From positions 13,580,224 through 13,644,223 of the forward strand of contig CM025856.1 in assembly GCA_003952965.2 (NCBI GenBank): a stretch of 64,000 nucleotides of DNA, written 5' to 3'. The notes under the pieces were generated by a model. It did no database searches. It saw only the letters and a list, made by a program, of their open reading frames with translations, and was not told where the DNA came from. A program made the position numbers and the translations under genes. The DNA comes from Morella rubra. Taxonomy: Eukaryota > Streptophyta > Magnoliopsida > Fagales > Myricaceae. Of the stretch, positions 48,802 to 63,115 are shown piece by piece (within the stretch, counting starts at the first letter, position 1; every line of letters begins with the position of its first letter).

Positions 48802-51800
48802 TCATTCAGGGTATGTTGATGCCGGTGCACTCAACAGAGCAGTCCCTGTTGTATTCCCACTATCAAGAAAGCCACTAGAAAATGGCTGGAAAAGAGGGGA
48901 GAGGGAAAGTGAGAGACACAGAGAAAAGAGATGATCCAAATGCTGAAATAACATAAATAGCTGTCTACTTCATGAAAATCCCTTTTGAATGAGATATCTA
49001 AAACAAAGTAACCTGTAATGGTATCTCCTATTCACATCAAGTTTTACATAAGATAAACTAGAGATGCCAAGCCCACTTACTGGTTAAGTCACCATGGGTT
49101 TGTGCCTAAAACCTAGGATCAATTCCATCCATCCTCAGGGTAAGAGGTCATGTTCAGGAAAGGGCTACTCCTTGTCATGCAAGTATAAATCCATCGTTTG
49201 TCATAGATTTAAAAGCCATTATTGGTCATAGATTTAAAAGCCATCGACAATTACAGTCATGCGAAAAACCAAAATAAATTTTAATGACAATTATAGATTC
49301 ATGACACTCCTCTTTTCTAAACTATGAGGCATATACTTACCCAAAAAAGAAATGCGGCATATCTTATCAAAAACAAACAAAAACTCTCATAGATGTTACC
49401 GAGAATACTTTAATTGCTTTTATCTTGAAATTTTTCTTCATCATTCTCAGGACCATGTAATCCCCATGATTTCAAAGAGGTCACAATGTCAACATCAGGC
49501 TGCAAGCCTGTCAAATGAATTTTAGGTTTCAAAATACTATGCTGTGTTTACTACTGGCTCCAGAGCAATGTACCGCAGACAACCTGAGTCAATCCAGAAG
49601 TTCTTTACATCTATAAAGTGCATGAGGGGACAGTACTCCAGATGCTGTGAATTATTATTTTGTTTCTTTTTTCAGGCAAAAGGCATACCATGAACGCATT
49701 CCTATAATAACACTGCCTAAAGAATCAGTAACTAGGACAAGCAAGGATTATACACAAAAATAAATAAATGTCCTAATACTAAATCCTGACAATTAAGATC
49801 GTTGTTCAATGGCAGAATGCTGAATCATAGGATACCTCTCTATCATAAGGTTTTGAAAGAAAAAAAGGTTCTTTCTCCCGAATTCCACCAGAGTCTTGAA
49901 CGATTCGCTCCAAATCCTGCCAATTAAGGAACCATCAATAAGTAAATTAATTTTTAAATGTCAAAAAAAGCAAGAATCAGAAAGCCATCCTAGAGAGTAG
50001 GTAACAGACACTAGTTCATTATACATGCACTAAGCACGTAATGTAGAAACATGAATAATTATGCACTAAAGGGCCTTTCAAGCCAATCTGCCTCACTCCC
50101 AGAGATTGAGTCGAAAGCCAAATCATCTAGAAGAGGTCTCCAAGCGAAAGGCACCATATACAGAGAGCTGTAAAAGCTCACAATCTCCTCATTGATACTT
50201 GTAGGATCCTCCAACAATACTCCCATCCACTTCTAGTCTAGGAATCGAGTTAACCCTTCTATGAGAATTGGCAACACGATAGAAGAACTTGGTGAATCTA
50301 TCTCCCTTTTTCAGCCAAAGAGTTCTAGACTTCTGTCTCCAACATGTTTCCTCCATATCTACCAAATGACTTGGCTCTGAAGACACCTCCACTTTTCGGT
50401 TTTTCCCCTCCTTATCAAGACTACCTCCCTCATCTATCCCATCCAACACAAATAGTTCTCCCAACAACAAAGACTTCCATAGATTAAGATCCCCAAAGAT
50501 CTCGCACAAAGCTTGGGGAACCAACAAAGGAATAGGACCTCCACCACTCCCCCACCTTATCGACGAATCCATCCACTTTAAGTCACATGTTCTCGAAGCG
50601 AAAAGGCATCTTGCCCCCTCCAAATCTGCCTTGCTCTAATAAGATAGGAAAATTATCTAAGAGCAAGCGTGGGAGCCTCATCTGGGAGACCTCAGGGAAC
50701 AAAGTTTTGCAGCAAGAGGTAAAAAGAAAGCAATCAATCCTAAACCAAGACTGGGAAGCTCTGTTATTCGAACAAGTGAAGATGCCCCCAGACAATGGGA
50801 TATGCACCAAACAGTTCTCAGAAATGAAATCTGAGAACTCCACCATGGTACTCCCAAACCCGATCATTCACTTGGAAACCGTTTAATATTGAAGTCCCCC
50901 CCCCCCCCTCCAATACACCAAGGAAGGTTCCACCAAGCAAAGACTCCTGCCAACTCCTCCCACAAAGATCTCCTACGAATATCATCTTTAGGACCATACA
51001 CCTCAAAAAAGATCCACTCAACCCCATTCTCAATATTTTTACATAACACCGAAATAAGATACTACCCACACAACAATCTACCATCTCCAAAATCCTTGAG
51101 TCTCATAAGATTAAGATACCTCCCGACACATCATCCGCCACCAGTTCACATGAGAACCCCCCCCCACCCCAAAAAAAAAAAAAAAACTCCTAATCATATA
51201 GCCCTAGTCACAACAGCTACCTTAGTCTCTTGGAGGCAAACCAACTTCGATCTCCACCCCCTCAACAAATTTCCCAATCCATTACGTTTCAGCCTATCAT
51301 TTAGCCCTCTTACATTCCAACTTAAAATTCTTAGCTTTATTTAAGCTTTGACGATTCCCTCCCATCCTTCCTACACTTCCTGGAAACATACATTTTCCCA
51401 TCATAATTAACAGAGGACTTCAAACCCTTCAATTCTTTTACAAATTTACCTCCTAATTTACTTGGCGTCTTAGTGCAACAATTCCCTCTTTCCTTTTCCA
51501 GAGCCGCAAAGACATTCATCAGCTCCTCCTCATGACCCACACAAGAAATGCCAACCAAGTGTCTGAAAGAGGACACCATTCCTAACACCCAATCGAATGT
51601 CACAAACTTGGTCGAAGAATCATCCCTTCCACCAGCATGAGCACAGACCGCTAAAGGTTCCAAATCAAGAACAGAATCAACACCATCAACACACACCAGC
51701 TCCTTTCCCGTTTTACTAAGCAAAATAGGGCTCATAGTGTCCTCTTCTGTCTGAGCTGCCACCTCCTTGTTCAGACCCGATAGAGCTGCGTCCAGAAACC

Positions 51801-54800
51801 CCCTGGAAGGACAGCATAGAGGAGTGAGGGTCGGGTCAAACTGGACCCATTTCCTCCAAATCGCCACCCTCCTTAGTCGTCACAACCCCCCTTCCAACCT
51901 CCACAAACCCCTCGGGCTATGTTACTCCTGCCCAGCCAAATCCTCCACCTGAGGATCCCGGGCAACCACCAACTCCTTCCCATCCCCCCTCGACGAAGAA
52001 AAAGACGCGAAAGGGCCGAGAGGCTCAAAAGAGAAAAACCCATTAACCGTCGCCGGCGCTAGTGAGACTCCAGTACCACCCACCACCCCCACAAACTAGG
52101 TCAACGAAGCCCCCACCAGCGCATGAAACCTGGAAGCCACCTAAGGCAAGCACACGGCTCCTGCGATATCAGCCCTTCTGATCTCTACAGGCTGGCCAGC
52201 ACCCATCGGGTCAAGAGGGTCCAGCCCAGCCGGAGCCCTCAAGCACAAAGCCGAGACCCAATAAGCCTATCCAATTCATTTCTTAAGCCTAAAAGCCTCA
52301 CGCGAATATGCAATATATATTACAAGATATGCTTGCAGCCCCAAAAGTTGAAACTTAACAACACTTTCAACACTATGATCTCCAAATGGACTTCTTCAAG
52401 TCAATGGTCAAATGAAAAAGGACTTCATCATTGACTTGTAAAAATTTAACAAGCACAAGAGTCAAAAGAAGAGAAATTACAGAATAGGTATGATAATATA
52501 GACAGTTTTTTTTTTTTTTTTTTAAGTAAGTTCAACTTTATTAAAGAAAATAAAGATGATAGTACAAGAGAATATACTGACAGTACCTAAAGCATACAAG
52601 CTAAAAAAATGAGAAAATCAGGAAAACCCACAAAAGGACCCCCAAAAACAGAATTAGCCCACAAAAACAGAGAATGCAACATAGACCCCCCCCCAAACAA
52701 ACTCCACCAAATGGAAGCCGGAATCATCTTCCAAGTGGCCACGACGACCGGATCCTCGAACTTCCTCCTCCAACAATATAACACGTCCACCACCCTCCTA
52801 GGCATAACCCAACATAGTTTAGAATGCTCAGCACATATACCCACAATCCTCTAGCCACCGAGCAATGAAGAAGGATATGATCAACCGATTCTCCATCACT
52901 CTTACACAAATAGCACCACTCAGTCAAGCAAATGCCCCTCCTCCTCAAGTTGTCAATGGTCAGAATTTTCCCATGAGTAGCCTCCCAAACAAAGAAAGCC
53001 ACTTTTGGGGGGACCAAGCTCTTCCAACTGGCGCCAAAGAAAAATCTGCACTAGTTCTCTCCAAAAGTAAAACATACATTGATTTAACTGAGAAAACTAC
53101 ACTCTTAGAACCCATCCAAAACAATTTATCCTCACCTCCTCCTCTCCTCATTTTCGAATAAAGTAAGGAATAAAATGCTGAATAAACCTCCATCTCCCAA
53201 TCATTGATCGTTCTAACAAAGTGAACATCCCAAACTACCACTCTGGACCTCACCTCCACGCAATCAGCCACCCAAGTATCCTTACATTGAGCAAGAGCAT
53301 ACAATTGGGGAAACTCTAGCCTCAACGGACTCTCCCCACACCACTTGTCATCCAGAACCGAATTCTGGAGCCTCAACTGTCACCAAGGCCAACTCACTTT
53401 TCCCCACACCCCATAAATCAGACGGACTCTCCACACTCACAACTTCAACCAAAGGGTCTACACCCAACATAACAGTCCCCATCATCATCATTAGCCAGAC
53501 CATCCCCTCCAAAAGAGCCACCTAACACACCTGCCAGCTCCAAATGTCCATCCTGCAACTCTCCAACTTCACTTCTCAGCTCCACAGTAAGGCCCGAAGC
53601 CTCGCCTTCCCCCCACCAGGACCATTCACCTCTACCCCCACAAAAAGGGCAGCCGAAGGGCCAACTAACTCCTCAGAACCCCCAGCATCATATTCCGGCA
53701 AAGAACCAGTTGTTTCGGCGCCCAGGAGAGAAATACCCAACATCGGCTCCAGCATCGAAGCGACCTTCTGGCAGTCGCCGCTTGCCACAGAAGGCGCCGG
53801 CGAGGGAGATACACCGGCGACTGGTGGTGGGCACCACCAGCCAAGCCTCCAGGCGCCGCGACAGCTTCGTCGATCTGGAGATCCACGTCTCCAACAGGAT
53901 TCCCCTCAGACCCGAGAGTGCCCGATCCTTCTCCTTCACACTGGGCCCCCGACAGTGAGGAGAAAAGCTTTGGGCCAACCATATCGGGCCCATTTGGAAT
54001 TAAGCCCGGAATGCCCGACAACCTTAATTGAGCCTGGGGTTGAAATAACCCCGCTACAAAAATTGAAGCCACTGGGCCCGGCCCATCCATACCCCCCGGA
54101 AGCTCAATTGAAGGACCAGAAGAGTCCATATGCACACGAGGCAGCCCATTATCCCTCCCCAAAACTTCTAATAACACGTCAAGCTCTGCTCTAATCCCCA
54201 ACAATTTTTTTTTCCAAAAAGCCACGTCCATCACCTCGCCGCTACCGACTTTGCATTAAAGTCCTGCCTCTTGGAAAATGAAACGCCGTCCTCCAGTTTA
54301 GCATGGGTAACACTAGGCGACACTTTCTTCTTCCACACGCCACCACCATCCTTCCCGACGCCATTCATCTCCATAACGCTTCCCCCTGGCTCCACCCCCA
54401 CCTGGCCTTCCTTCACAACTTCGACAAATGAAACCTCCTTACGAACTCCCGAACCAGACGCAGACAGAACTCCCTTCTTAAGCTGACTAAGGTGAGAAAC
54501 CATCTCCTGAAATACTCCAGCCATCTCCTACCAGCCTGATCCTCCCTTACCTTCCGGGATCATCACCACCCCTTTTCTACGTCCCCCATTATATTCTGCA
54601 ATGGCCACATATCTCCCTGCTTTGTTACTTGCATCTTTGCGCCAAGAAACCCCGAGAAGCCTCGTTAATCTATTGACTATCTGCCATCTGCAACCTACTA
54701 GCCAAGTTCACCATCTAAACAACTCCATACCTACCGATGAAAATGGAACTTAACGCTTTCCGGCTCCAGTCCGAAAACTTGATGACACCATTTGCCCAAA

Positions 54801-57113
54801 ACAACAACCTCAAACTCCTTACTTCGACACTGAAACTACGGGAAAAAGACATTGGGAGCAACTAACAGAACTAATAATAACACTCTACCGCAAGAAAGCT
54901 ATCCGAAAGATCAACCACACAGCCCAAACACCCTACGGGGAAGAGAAGGTAGAGGAGAGAGTACGGAGAGAAAAAAACATCCTGACACTACACACCCATC
55001 TAGACAGTTCAAAGCAATAGTTATTTACCTTTCCAGTCAAGATTTCAAACTCAAGCAACTGCTCAACAATCTTTTCAAGAACTTGACGATTTTTCTGAAG
55101 CATTCCTTTTGCTCTATAATATGCCAAATCATACATCTGCAAAAATAACAAATATTTACCAGAGGGTGTCAATCAATCTTATAGGACATTCTTTACTTTT
55201 CTCGCTGAAGTTCAGTGTGCCACCTATCCCCTCAGCCCGTAATGAATGTCTTCATTAACAAATATAAAAAAAGAAATTACAAGGAGAAGCAAGTATTAAC
55301 TGAAGTCATGACTTTCTCATCGAGGGAATCAGTGCGTAACAGTGAATCTACAAAATGACAATTACACCATACACTAACCTTTTCAACTTTAGCTGCCATC
55401 TCATACTCATGGTTGTTCCCCATGCTTAAAGCTGTAACCTATGCCAGTAAAAACACGAACACATAATTATAAGAGGGAATGTGTGTTGGTTGAATCCTTG
55501 CCTTGGCATAAATAGAAAATAGACATTTAAATTTAAACTTTTAAGTTTTCAAAAGAATCCAGGGAGGTAAGAAAACACTGCCCTCTGCAGCCTCATTCTG
55601 ATATAATTGCCAAGAATCTGCTCGACGGTTCATCAACTAGTACAGTTACTTATGAAGGACAGTTATGATGTTTTGTTTGTGACATTGCCAATAATTACCC
55701 CTATAAACCAGTACCAGCGAAGTCACCAATTATTACCACTCCTCATTAACATGTTCGCCGTCAGATATTCAGGGCGATCAATGTTGGGCCTTTTTTCAGC
55801 ACCAGCAGCTGCCAAATTTCACATGTTTCTAGAGCAAATATCATCACCATCAAATTGTCTACACCCACCACAGACTGCTGAAATAACTCTATCGACCTCG
55901 AGTTATTACCTAGTGCTGTTACACAGCAATTAACAGGAACGATCACTTCTCAAAGTCGTCTATATGCACAACAAGAGAAGATGTGGAACCAAAACCAAGA
56001 GCAAACGCAATGAATAGTTTCCTCTCTTCTAAAACTACAGTCATCATCATTATATACCTTCTTAGAACAGAAAAGCAACACACACTAAATATATCTGAAG
56101 CTCTCTTTCTCCATCCTAAATAACATTACCCTATCTTGATCTGCACCAACCCCATCACTCAAAGCTGATATCATCGTACATCTGTATAGAATCAGGGCCA
56201 TCGAAATGCATTTACAAAGATTCACTGGTCTTTTTTTCCTTCTTTTTAAGTACATCCTTTATCCTTATTACCGGATTCTAACTCTCAGCGCTTCTCTAAG
56301 TCAACAGGTTAATCTGTGAGAACAGTAGGTTTACTCATCTCAATCTGCTTATCCTTTCTGATTGGTCTCGAAAGTAGCATTCTCATATTACTCAAATGAG
56401 GCAGCTGCATGTAGTTAACTGATTGATTACTATTTGTCAAAGTTGGGAGCAATGTGTTTGAAAGAAAACAGAATGGAAGATGTAGATGTAACTTTTCGAT
56501 GAAGATGCTAGGGTACAAATTATGAAGAGCGTCAATGAATTACAAGTTGTATGGTGCTAGAGGGAGAGAAATACAACAATGTCTGTTTCATGTGTGCACA
56601 ACCCACTCTTGAAAGAGCTCAACAAATATACTTCACTGTCACAATGATCCAGGAGCAATGGAACCAGAAATATATCCACTAATCTAGTTGTGGATTAAAG
56701 AAAGGGCAATACCGCATTGTTATGATAGTAAATAGCAGGACTATCATCAGGCCCCCAGCCAAATTGAATCACCATTCGTGTGGCTATCTGTTGCATCCAA
56801 ATAAGAATACATTATCACTATGATTTCAGAATGGAGTTCTATAGGTGCTTGTTGTTGTTCACAAATGAATTTAGCTTTGAAACAATAATGAAATGTAGCA
56901 GAAGCATAGTGCATTGCACATAACAACCTCTTGTGCCTGCTTCAATTCTGAAGAAGAAAGGAAATTTTCTTCCCCAAAAGGAAGTAGCATCCGGGCTGCA
57001 ATATATGAACCAAAGCAAAATACAAGCTTCTTCTCAAGGTATGACCTTGACTCTGAATTCCCATTCATAGAGCCTTCATTCCTTGCCTTTGTGATTTTTG
57101 TACATCCAATTCC
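48802..57113 (-). CDS. FTSHI5: Inactive FtsH-like chloroplast AAA-ATPase, FTSHI5-like, 3' exons
   Basis: Six minus-strand exons are visible: 57113-56928, 56787-56713, 55438-55379, 55136-55029, 49916-49836 and 48885-48802. All are multiples of three, all have GT-AG ends, and together they give 197 C-terminal residues. They read [130 protein letters not shown] and, in the last exon, [20 protein letters not shown]. This is the C-terminal (peptidase-like) region of FtsH. The ATPase domain and any HEXXH position lie in exons to the right of the window. The ending and the GWGPDDSPA block fit FTSHI5, a non-proteolytic relative found with Ycf2 and FtsH12 in the chloroplast import motor. Two introns hold L1 elements. 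Confidence 0.8.
50067..52265 (-). mobile_element. L1 LINE fragment: ORF1 C-part, endonuclease, RT N-part
   Basis: In an FTSHI intron. Minus-strand frames carry the ORF1 C-terminal part (51867-51337: [33 protein letters not shown]), endonuclease pieces (51090-50583: [28 protein letters not shown]) and the stretch before RT (50623-50189: [20 protein letters not shown]). It aligns part by part with the fuller copy at 57.4-63.1 kb and stops at the point matching 59757 there. There is no poly(A). C-runs near 50.9 and 51.16 kb cause frameshifts. Confidence 0.8.
52506..54960 (-). mobile_element. L1 LINE copy with internal deletion, poly(A) at 52.5 kb
   Basis: It starts with a leader like that of the 63-kb copy and an ORF1 ATG at 54852 ([14 protein letters not shown]; compare VVKFSEWSFKSLN in the other copy). 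ORF1 runs to about 53.4 kb, then jumps to the C-terminal RT/zf-RVT region (53376-52587: [40 protein letters not shown]). An 18-T run at 52506-52523 marks the poly(A) tail. Endonuclease and the catalytic RT are missing; most of the missing part appears as the neighbouring fragment at 50.1-52.3 kb. GC-rich compared with the intron around it. Confidence 0.8.
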
Positions 57114-57435
57114 CTGCAAGGGGTAAGAGACAATCAGTGCTCCTCTCAAGCCAGCCCTTGAACAATTTGATTAAAGACAAATATCTCCACCAAGATAAGT
57201 TCAAATATCATATTTTTTTAATGTTTTGCCTGAGAATAAAAGCACTCAACTGGCATAAATATTGAGTTACAGTTTGGACGACAGAATTGAGGAAACAACG
57301 GAAACAACTGATACCAGGACACGCAGTGGCCTTGCCTCAGTTCAGAAAAGGGGGTTATATGAACTCCAAAGCCAATCTAACTGTGGATCTTGGAATACTG
57401 AATGCATACATATAGTACTATGTGTATTCAATTAA

Positions 57436-60400
57436 TTTTTTTCTTTTTTTTTTAATAAGTAAGGTCAATTTTATTAAAAAGAACAAGAGGAGAAGTCAAT
57501 ACAAAGATTGTACTGAAATCACTCAAAGCATACAAATAAAAAACTAAGAAAATCAAAATAATCTAAAAAAGCCCCCCCACCAAACAAAGCATTAGCCCAA
57601 AAGAAAAGAATTGAAACACATTGCCCTGCAAACTCCCTCGCGACCTAGCAGAATCCTCAAAACATCTTTTATTTCGCTCCCTACAAAGACACGCGAATCC
57701 CATATCTACTCCCAAGAAAGCACATCTCACTGGCATAATCCAATGAACATTCAAAATACCAAGGACATGCATCCAAAGGCCTCTAGCCACCGGGCAATGC
57801 AATAATAGATGATTAACAGATTCACCATCACCCTTACACATATTACACCAATCTATGACACAAACACCCATTCTTCGGAGATTGTCAATAGTTAAAATCC
57901 AGCCATGAGAAGCCTTCAACACAAAAAAGACACAGAAGGGATCCACACCCCACGCCAAGGGAACAACTCAGAATTGCCACCACAAAAAACTTAGTTATAG
58001 AAAGACTTAACAGAGAAAACACCACCTTTAGAGCCTAACCAAATCAGCTTATCTCTTCACCTCTACATCACACCTGCTCATAGAGAGTAGAGAAAAATGC
58101 AGCGAACTCCTCCACTTCCCAATCATTAGCAAAGCGAGAAAACTGCACATTCCAAACATTCTGCCACCATAGCATCCTTACAAAAGAAAGGGAGAAAACT
58201 AAAAGGAAAGAATGGCTCAATATTCTCCCACCACACCAATTGTCATGTCAAAAACAAATTCTCTAACCATTACCCACACAAACCTAATATGCTCAGAGAA
58301 AGAAACCCAACCTTTATATGGAAAGCTCACCCGTAAGAACCACTCGAAGATAAGGAGGTCCACCCGCCCCCCGGTAGTACCATACTTCTCCACAATCACA
58401 TTCCTCCATAATCTATCCCTTTCGATAGTGAATCGCCACAACCACTTACCCAACAAGGCTTTGTTAAACAAAGACAACCTCCTAAGCCCCAGACCTCTCG
58501 ACTGAGTAAGAGAACACACATTTTCCCAATTAAGCAAATGAAATTTGTGAACACCATGATCACCACCCCATAAAAAATCCTTTTGTAATTTCTTAAGTCT
58601 CAATGCCACCACATTTGGAATAGGGAATAGGGATAAAAAGTATGTAGGAATGTTAGAGAGTGTAGATTTAATTAAAGTAATCCTACTACCCTTGGATAAA
58701 TACATGCGCTTCCAACCGCCAACCTTCTTGCCATCCTCTCCAATATAGCATTCCAAATCTGCACACTTTTGTATCTGACACCCAAAGGAAGCCCCAAATA
58801 AGTCAAAGGCAAAGCAGACACTCTACAACCCAATAAAGAAGTCAACCCCTGCACATTCCCAACATTACCAATAGGAATAACCTCCGACTTGGAAAGATTA
58901 ACCTTCAATCCTGAAACTGCTTCAAAACATAAAAGTAAACACTGAAGGCTCCTAATCTTATCCTCCCCTGCCCAACACAAAATACGAGTGTCATCAGCAA
59001 ATAGCAAATGAGAAACACAAGTATCCACACCACCAACCTTGAAACCATGAATAACACCCTGCGAAGCTAACTTCGACATCATTCTAGAAAAAGCCTCAAT
59101 AACAATAACAAATAATAAAGGAGAGAGAGGGTCACCTTGCTTCAACCCGAGATCTATCAAAAAAGCCTTCCGGGGACCCGTTCACAAGCACAGAAAATTT
59201 AACTGTAGAGATACAAAATTCTATCCAACTGCACCACTTTTCACCAAACTCATATCTTCTCAAAAGATATAGTAGGAAATTCCAATTAACGTGGTCATAG
59301 GCTTCGTGAATGTCCAACTTACACAACAACCCCGGCTCACCCAATCTCAACTTAGAGTCAATACACTCATTGGAAATAATTGGCAATAAAGACTGAATCC
59401 AAAATCTGCCGTCCCCCACAAAAGCATTCTGAGAAGGCGAAATAATCTTGTCTAGCATAATTTTTAATCTATTTGCCAAAACCTTAGCAAGTATCTTGTA
59501 GATTCCCCCCACAAGGCTTATGGGACGAAAATCTTTCAGCTCAACTGCTCCCGATTTTTTTGGGATAAGGACGTCAAAAGTAGCATTCAAACTTCGAACA
59601 AATCTACCATACTAAGCAAACTCATTAAAAACATAAAAAATATCACACTTAATGACCTCCCAACAAGTCTGGTAGAATGCTAAAGAGAAACCATCGAGCC
59701 CCAGGACTTTATCACCATTAAGACCAAAAACCACCTTTGACACCTCATCCTCCTCAAAGGGCCTCTAAAGCCAATCAACCTCATCTCCTGCAATCATATC
59801 AAACTCCAACCCATCCAGAGAAGGTCTCCAAGAAAAAGGCTCCTCGAACAAAGATGAATAAATACTAACAATTGTCGACGAGATATCTACGGGGAATTCC
59901 ACCACTTCCCCATCCACCTTCAAAAGAGAAATAGAGTTAGACTTTCTATTGGAATTAGCAACACGATGGAAGAATTTCGTGCACCTATACCCCTCCTTAA
60001 GCCATAAAGCTCTAGATTTTTGCCTCCAGCTCACTTCCTCCATACCATTCAAATGATCTAACTCTCTAATAATCCCCAACTTCCTTTCCAACCCCTCAGT
60101 ATCAAGATTCCCTAACTCATCCAACCCGACCAACAAGGATAGTTCTGACAACAACCCATACTTATGAGAACTGAGATCACCAAACACTTCCTTATTCCAA
60201 ACTTTTAAGTCGCGTTTCAGAGCCTGCAATTTCAAATTGAACACAAAACTGGGAGACCTTGAAAAATCATAACTTCTCCACCACTCCCCGATACGATCCA
60301 CAAACCCTTCCACCTTCAACCACATATTCTCAAATCTAAAAGGCTTCTTCCCACCCCTAAATAAACCACTATCCAACATAATCGGAAAATTATCAAAATA

Positions 60401-63115
60401 CAACCGAGGTAACCTACGCTGAACAACCTTCGAATACAGCACCTCCCACTCAGAGCTAAAAAGAAACTTGTCAATCCTAGATCAAGATTGAGAAGCACGA
60501 TTATTAGACCACGTGAACAAACCACCTAACAACGAAGGATCCACCAACCCAAACTTAGAGAGGAAATTAGAAAAGTCATTCATAGCTCTAACAAAGCCTC
60601 CCGACCCCGACCTTTCACAAGGGAAACGAGTGACATTAAAATCATCTCCAACACACCACGGAATATTCCACCAAGAGAATACATCTGCCAACTCATCACA
60701 CACTAAACTTCTAGTATTATCGTCATTTGGACCATAAACCCCAGAAAAAGCCCAATTAAATCCATCCACCACATTTTTAAAAGCCACCGAAAGGGAATAC
60801 AAACCATCACAAATGTCTTCCATCTCCAACACTCGAGAATCCCATAAAATTAATATACCTCCTGAAGCACCAACTGCCGACAAACTACACCACCTACCGT
60901 GTGCCCATCCCACAAATGCCTCACTAAAGCCCTCGAAACATCACCCACTTTTGTCTCTTGAAAACACACTAAATCAGGTTTCCAACTACGGACTAAATTA
61001 CCAATCCTACTACATTTAACATTTTCATTAAGACCCTGGCTTTCCAATTAAGGACTCTAGGCTTCATTAACAACCAGAAATAGCCCTCCCTCCCTTCCCG
61101 CTTTTCCTAGAAATAGACCCCTCATATTTGATAGTAGACACCAACCCTTTCATTTCCCTCACCAACTTCCCTCCCGAATGACTAAGAGACTTCCTACACA
61201 CAAGCGCCCCATCCTTTTCCAACGCTTCAAATAAATCCATCAATCTCTTTTTATACCCCTCACAAGACACCCCCACCATATGTCGAAAAGAAGACACCAT
61301 ATTCAGCACCCATTTTGATTTTGGATAACATATCTGCAAAGGTTCCCATTGCTTCTCATCACTCCCAGAACCTACATCAATCATAGCCCCATCCTCCAAT
61401 GGTCCCATTACTAACAAATCATCCTCCCCAGTAAAATCAAAAAAATCTGCAACTCCACCAACCTTTCCAACCTCGACAGGAAACTGACTACCCTCACAAG
61501 CAACCATCTCCAAGGCTTTCACTGAAGAAGCTCTCCACCAACAACCCAGCCCTCCCAACAGACTCCCTTGAAAAAAACCTCAACTCCCACATACTTAACA
61601 ATATTCGCATCCCCAATCAAAACAACACCCCCCACAGAAAACTGACTGCCAAAACCCACCTGAAACCCCATGCCCAAGAGCATCACAGAAAAAACTGTCA
61701 CACCTTGCCTAGAGTTACAGGAAATCTCATCGACAACATAATCTATGAGCTCCGAAGCAACTTCCGACCCCGACTGCAACACAGCGACCACCCTGGAGTC
61801 ATCGGGAACCAGTCTCGACAACCCCAAGCTCGAGCGAATCAACCCACAAGGCACAGGTGCACCTCCCAACTTCAGTGAACATTCCATTGCAACTCCCGAC
61901 ATCAAAACATGTGACCCACCCAGCTTCAGCATATCTCTGACCAAAACAAAGTTCACGACCGGCGAAACCTCCACTACAAGCGAGCCACCTAGCTCCGGCA
62001 TATCTCTAACCAAAGCAGGTGTCACTACAAGCGAAACCTCCACACCTGACAAAAACATTCATATGCTTCTGATCACTACCCAAACAACCTGAAAGGCCAG
62101 AGCCCACAACAGGTTTTTGAAACAGCCCACTACCCAAAGTAGGCCCTTGCTCACAATGTTTTTTTCCCCCAAGATCGACACTCTTAGATTGGATTGAAAC
62201 ATGATGGGCTTTCAGGAGAAATCCACATACATGGCATTTAAATTCTTGGGCTACTGGGTCTCCCTCACCCAACCGAATAACTAATTTCTCAAGCTTATCC
62301 ACCTGACTACGCAAGCCCACCAATTGAGCCCAAACATCCTTTAAATTGACTAATACATCACTGCCCGACACATTAGCCGTCAACTCCCCTCCCTGACAAA
62401 AAGAATCTGCCTCATTTAATATGCAGAAATTGGGAACCGAAACTGCAGCTTCCAATTTTGCATGCGTATCCGAAGACGTAACGTCTTCTTTCTTCTCTGC
62501 GCAAGTCACGCCATTTCCAAACTCAACTCCTGACCTACTGTCATCACCGACCATCAACTTGGCTACTTTGACGGCGGCAGCAAAAGAAACATCTGGCCGA
62601 ATGCTTGGACTCCTCAAAGGAACAACCTTAAGCTGAAGCGAATTAAAGTGAGAAACCGCCTCCTGGAAGACACGGTTCAGAATCTGCCATCCATAGGCAT
62701 AGCGACCTTCTGGCCCCATCACCGCCCTCACCTTTCTGCCCCTTCCATATTCAACAATCACAACATACCAGCCACCTATGTTAACACACCTTTGGGCCAA
62801 GAAACCATGACTGGACTCGCTGAACTTGGAAGAAAAATCAGAACCAGAACCAGCATTCATCAACTTATCAGATATATTCACCATCCAGACCACTCCAAAC
62901 TTTCCCATCTGGATAGTGTTCAAAGACTTAAAACTCCATTCAGAAAACTTGACCACCCCTTTTGCACTGATAGAAACCTAGAACTCCTTTGATTCAATGC
63001 GGAAATTGCAAACAAATGACATCATATCACCCTCCAACAAACAACGAAATACCAGAAACGATGGAATTAACACAACGAACAAACTAACGGAATGACCTAC
63101 GGGGAGGAGAACTGA
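57436..63115 (-). mobile_element. Near full-length L1 LINE in an FTSHI intron
   Basis: About 5.7 kb with a poly(A) tail (T run 57436-57453). ORF1 starts near 63025 (62956-61067 readable, with a CHVCG...H zinc-knuckle-like motif). ORF2 follows: endonuclease (61047-60482: WKPDLVCFQETKVGDV, FSGVYGPNDDN, VGDDFNVTRFP), RT (59590-58672: [58 protein letters not shown]) and a C-terminal zf-RVT (57958-57563: CNMCKGDGESVNHLLLHCPV). Frames break several times, including a stop right after the ORF1 start and a shift before the FADD box, so it is not active. No clean target duplication was found. Confidence 0.88.

Noticed and set aside
49410..49499. Taken first as the last exon of the FTSHI gene
   Set aside because: The exon 48885-48802 gives an ending (SSGFLDSGN...GTALLSAP) that fits the FTSHI5 family; the nearer one does not. 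Kept only as a possible alternative.
53544..54194. A 216-residue plus-strand frame rich in Pro/Ser
   Set aside because: It lies antisense to L1 ORF1, whose frames match the copy at 62 kb; no host domain is visible.
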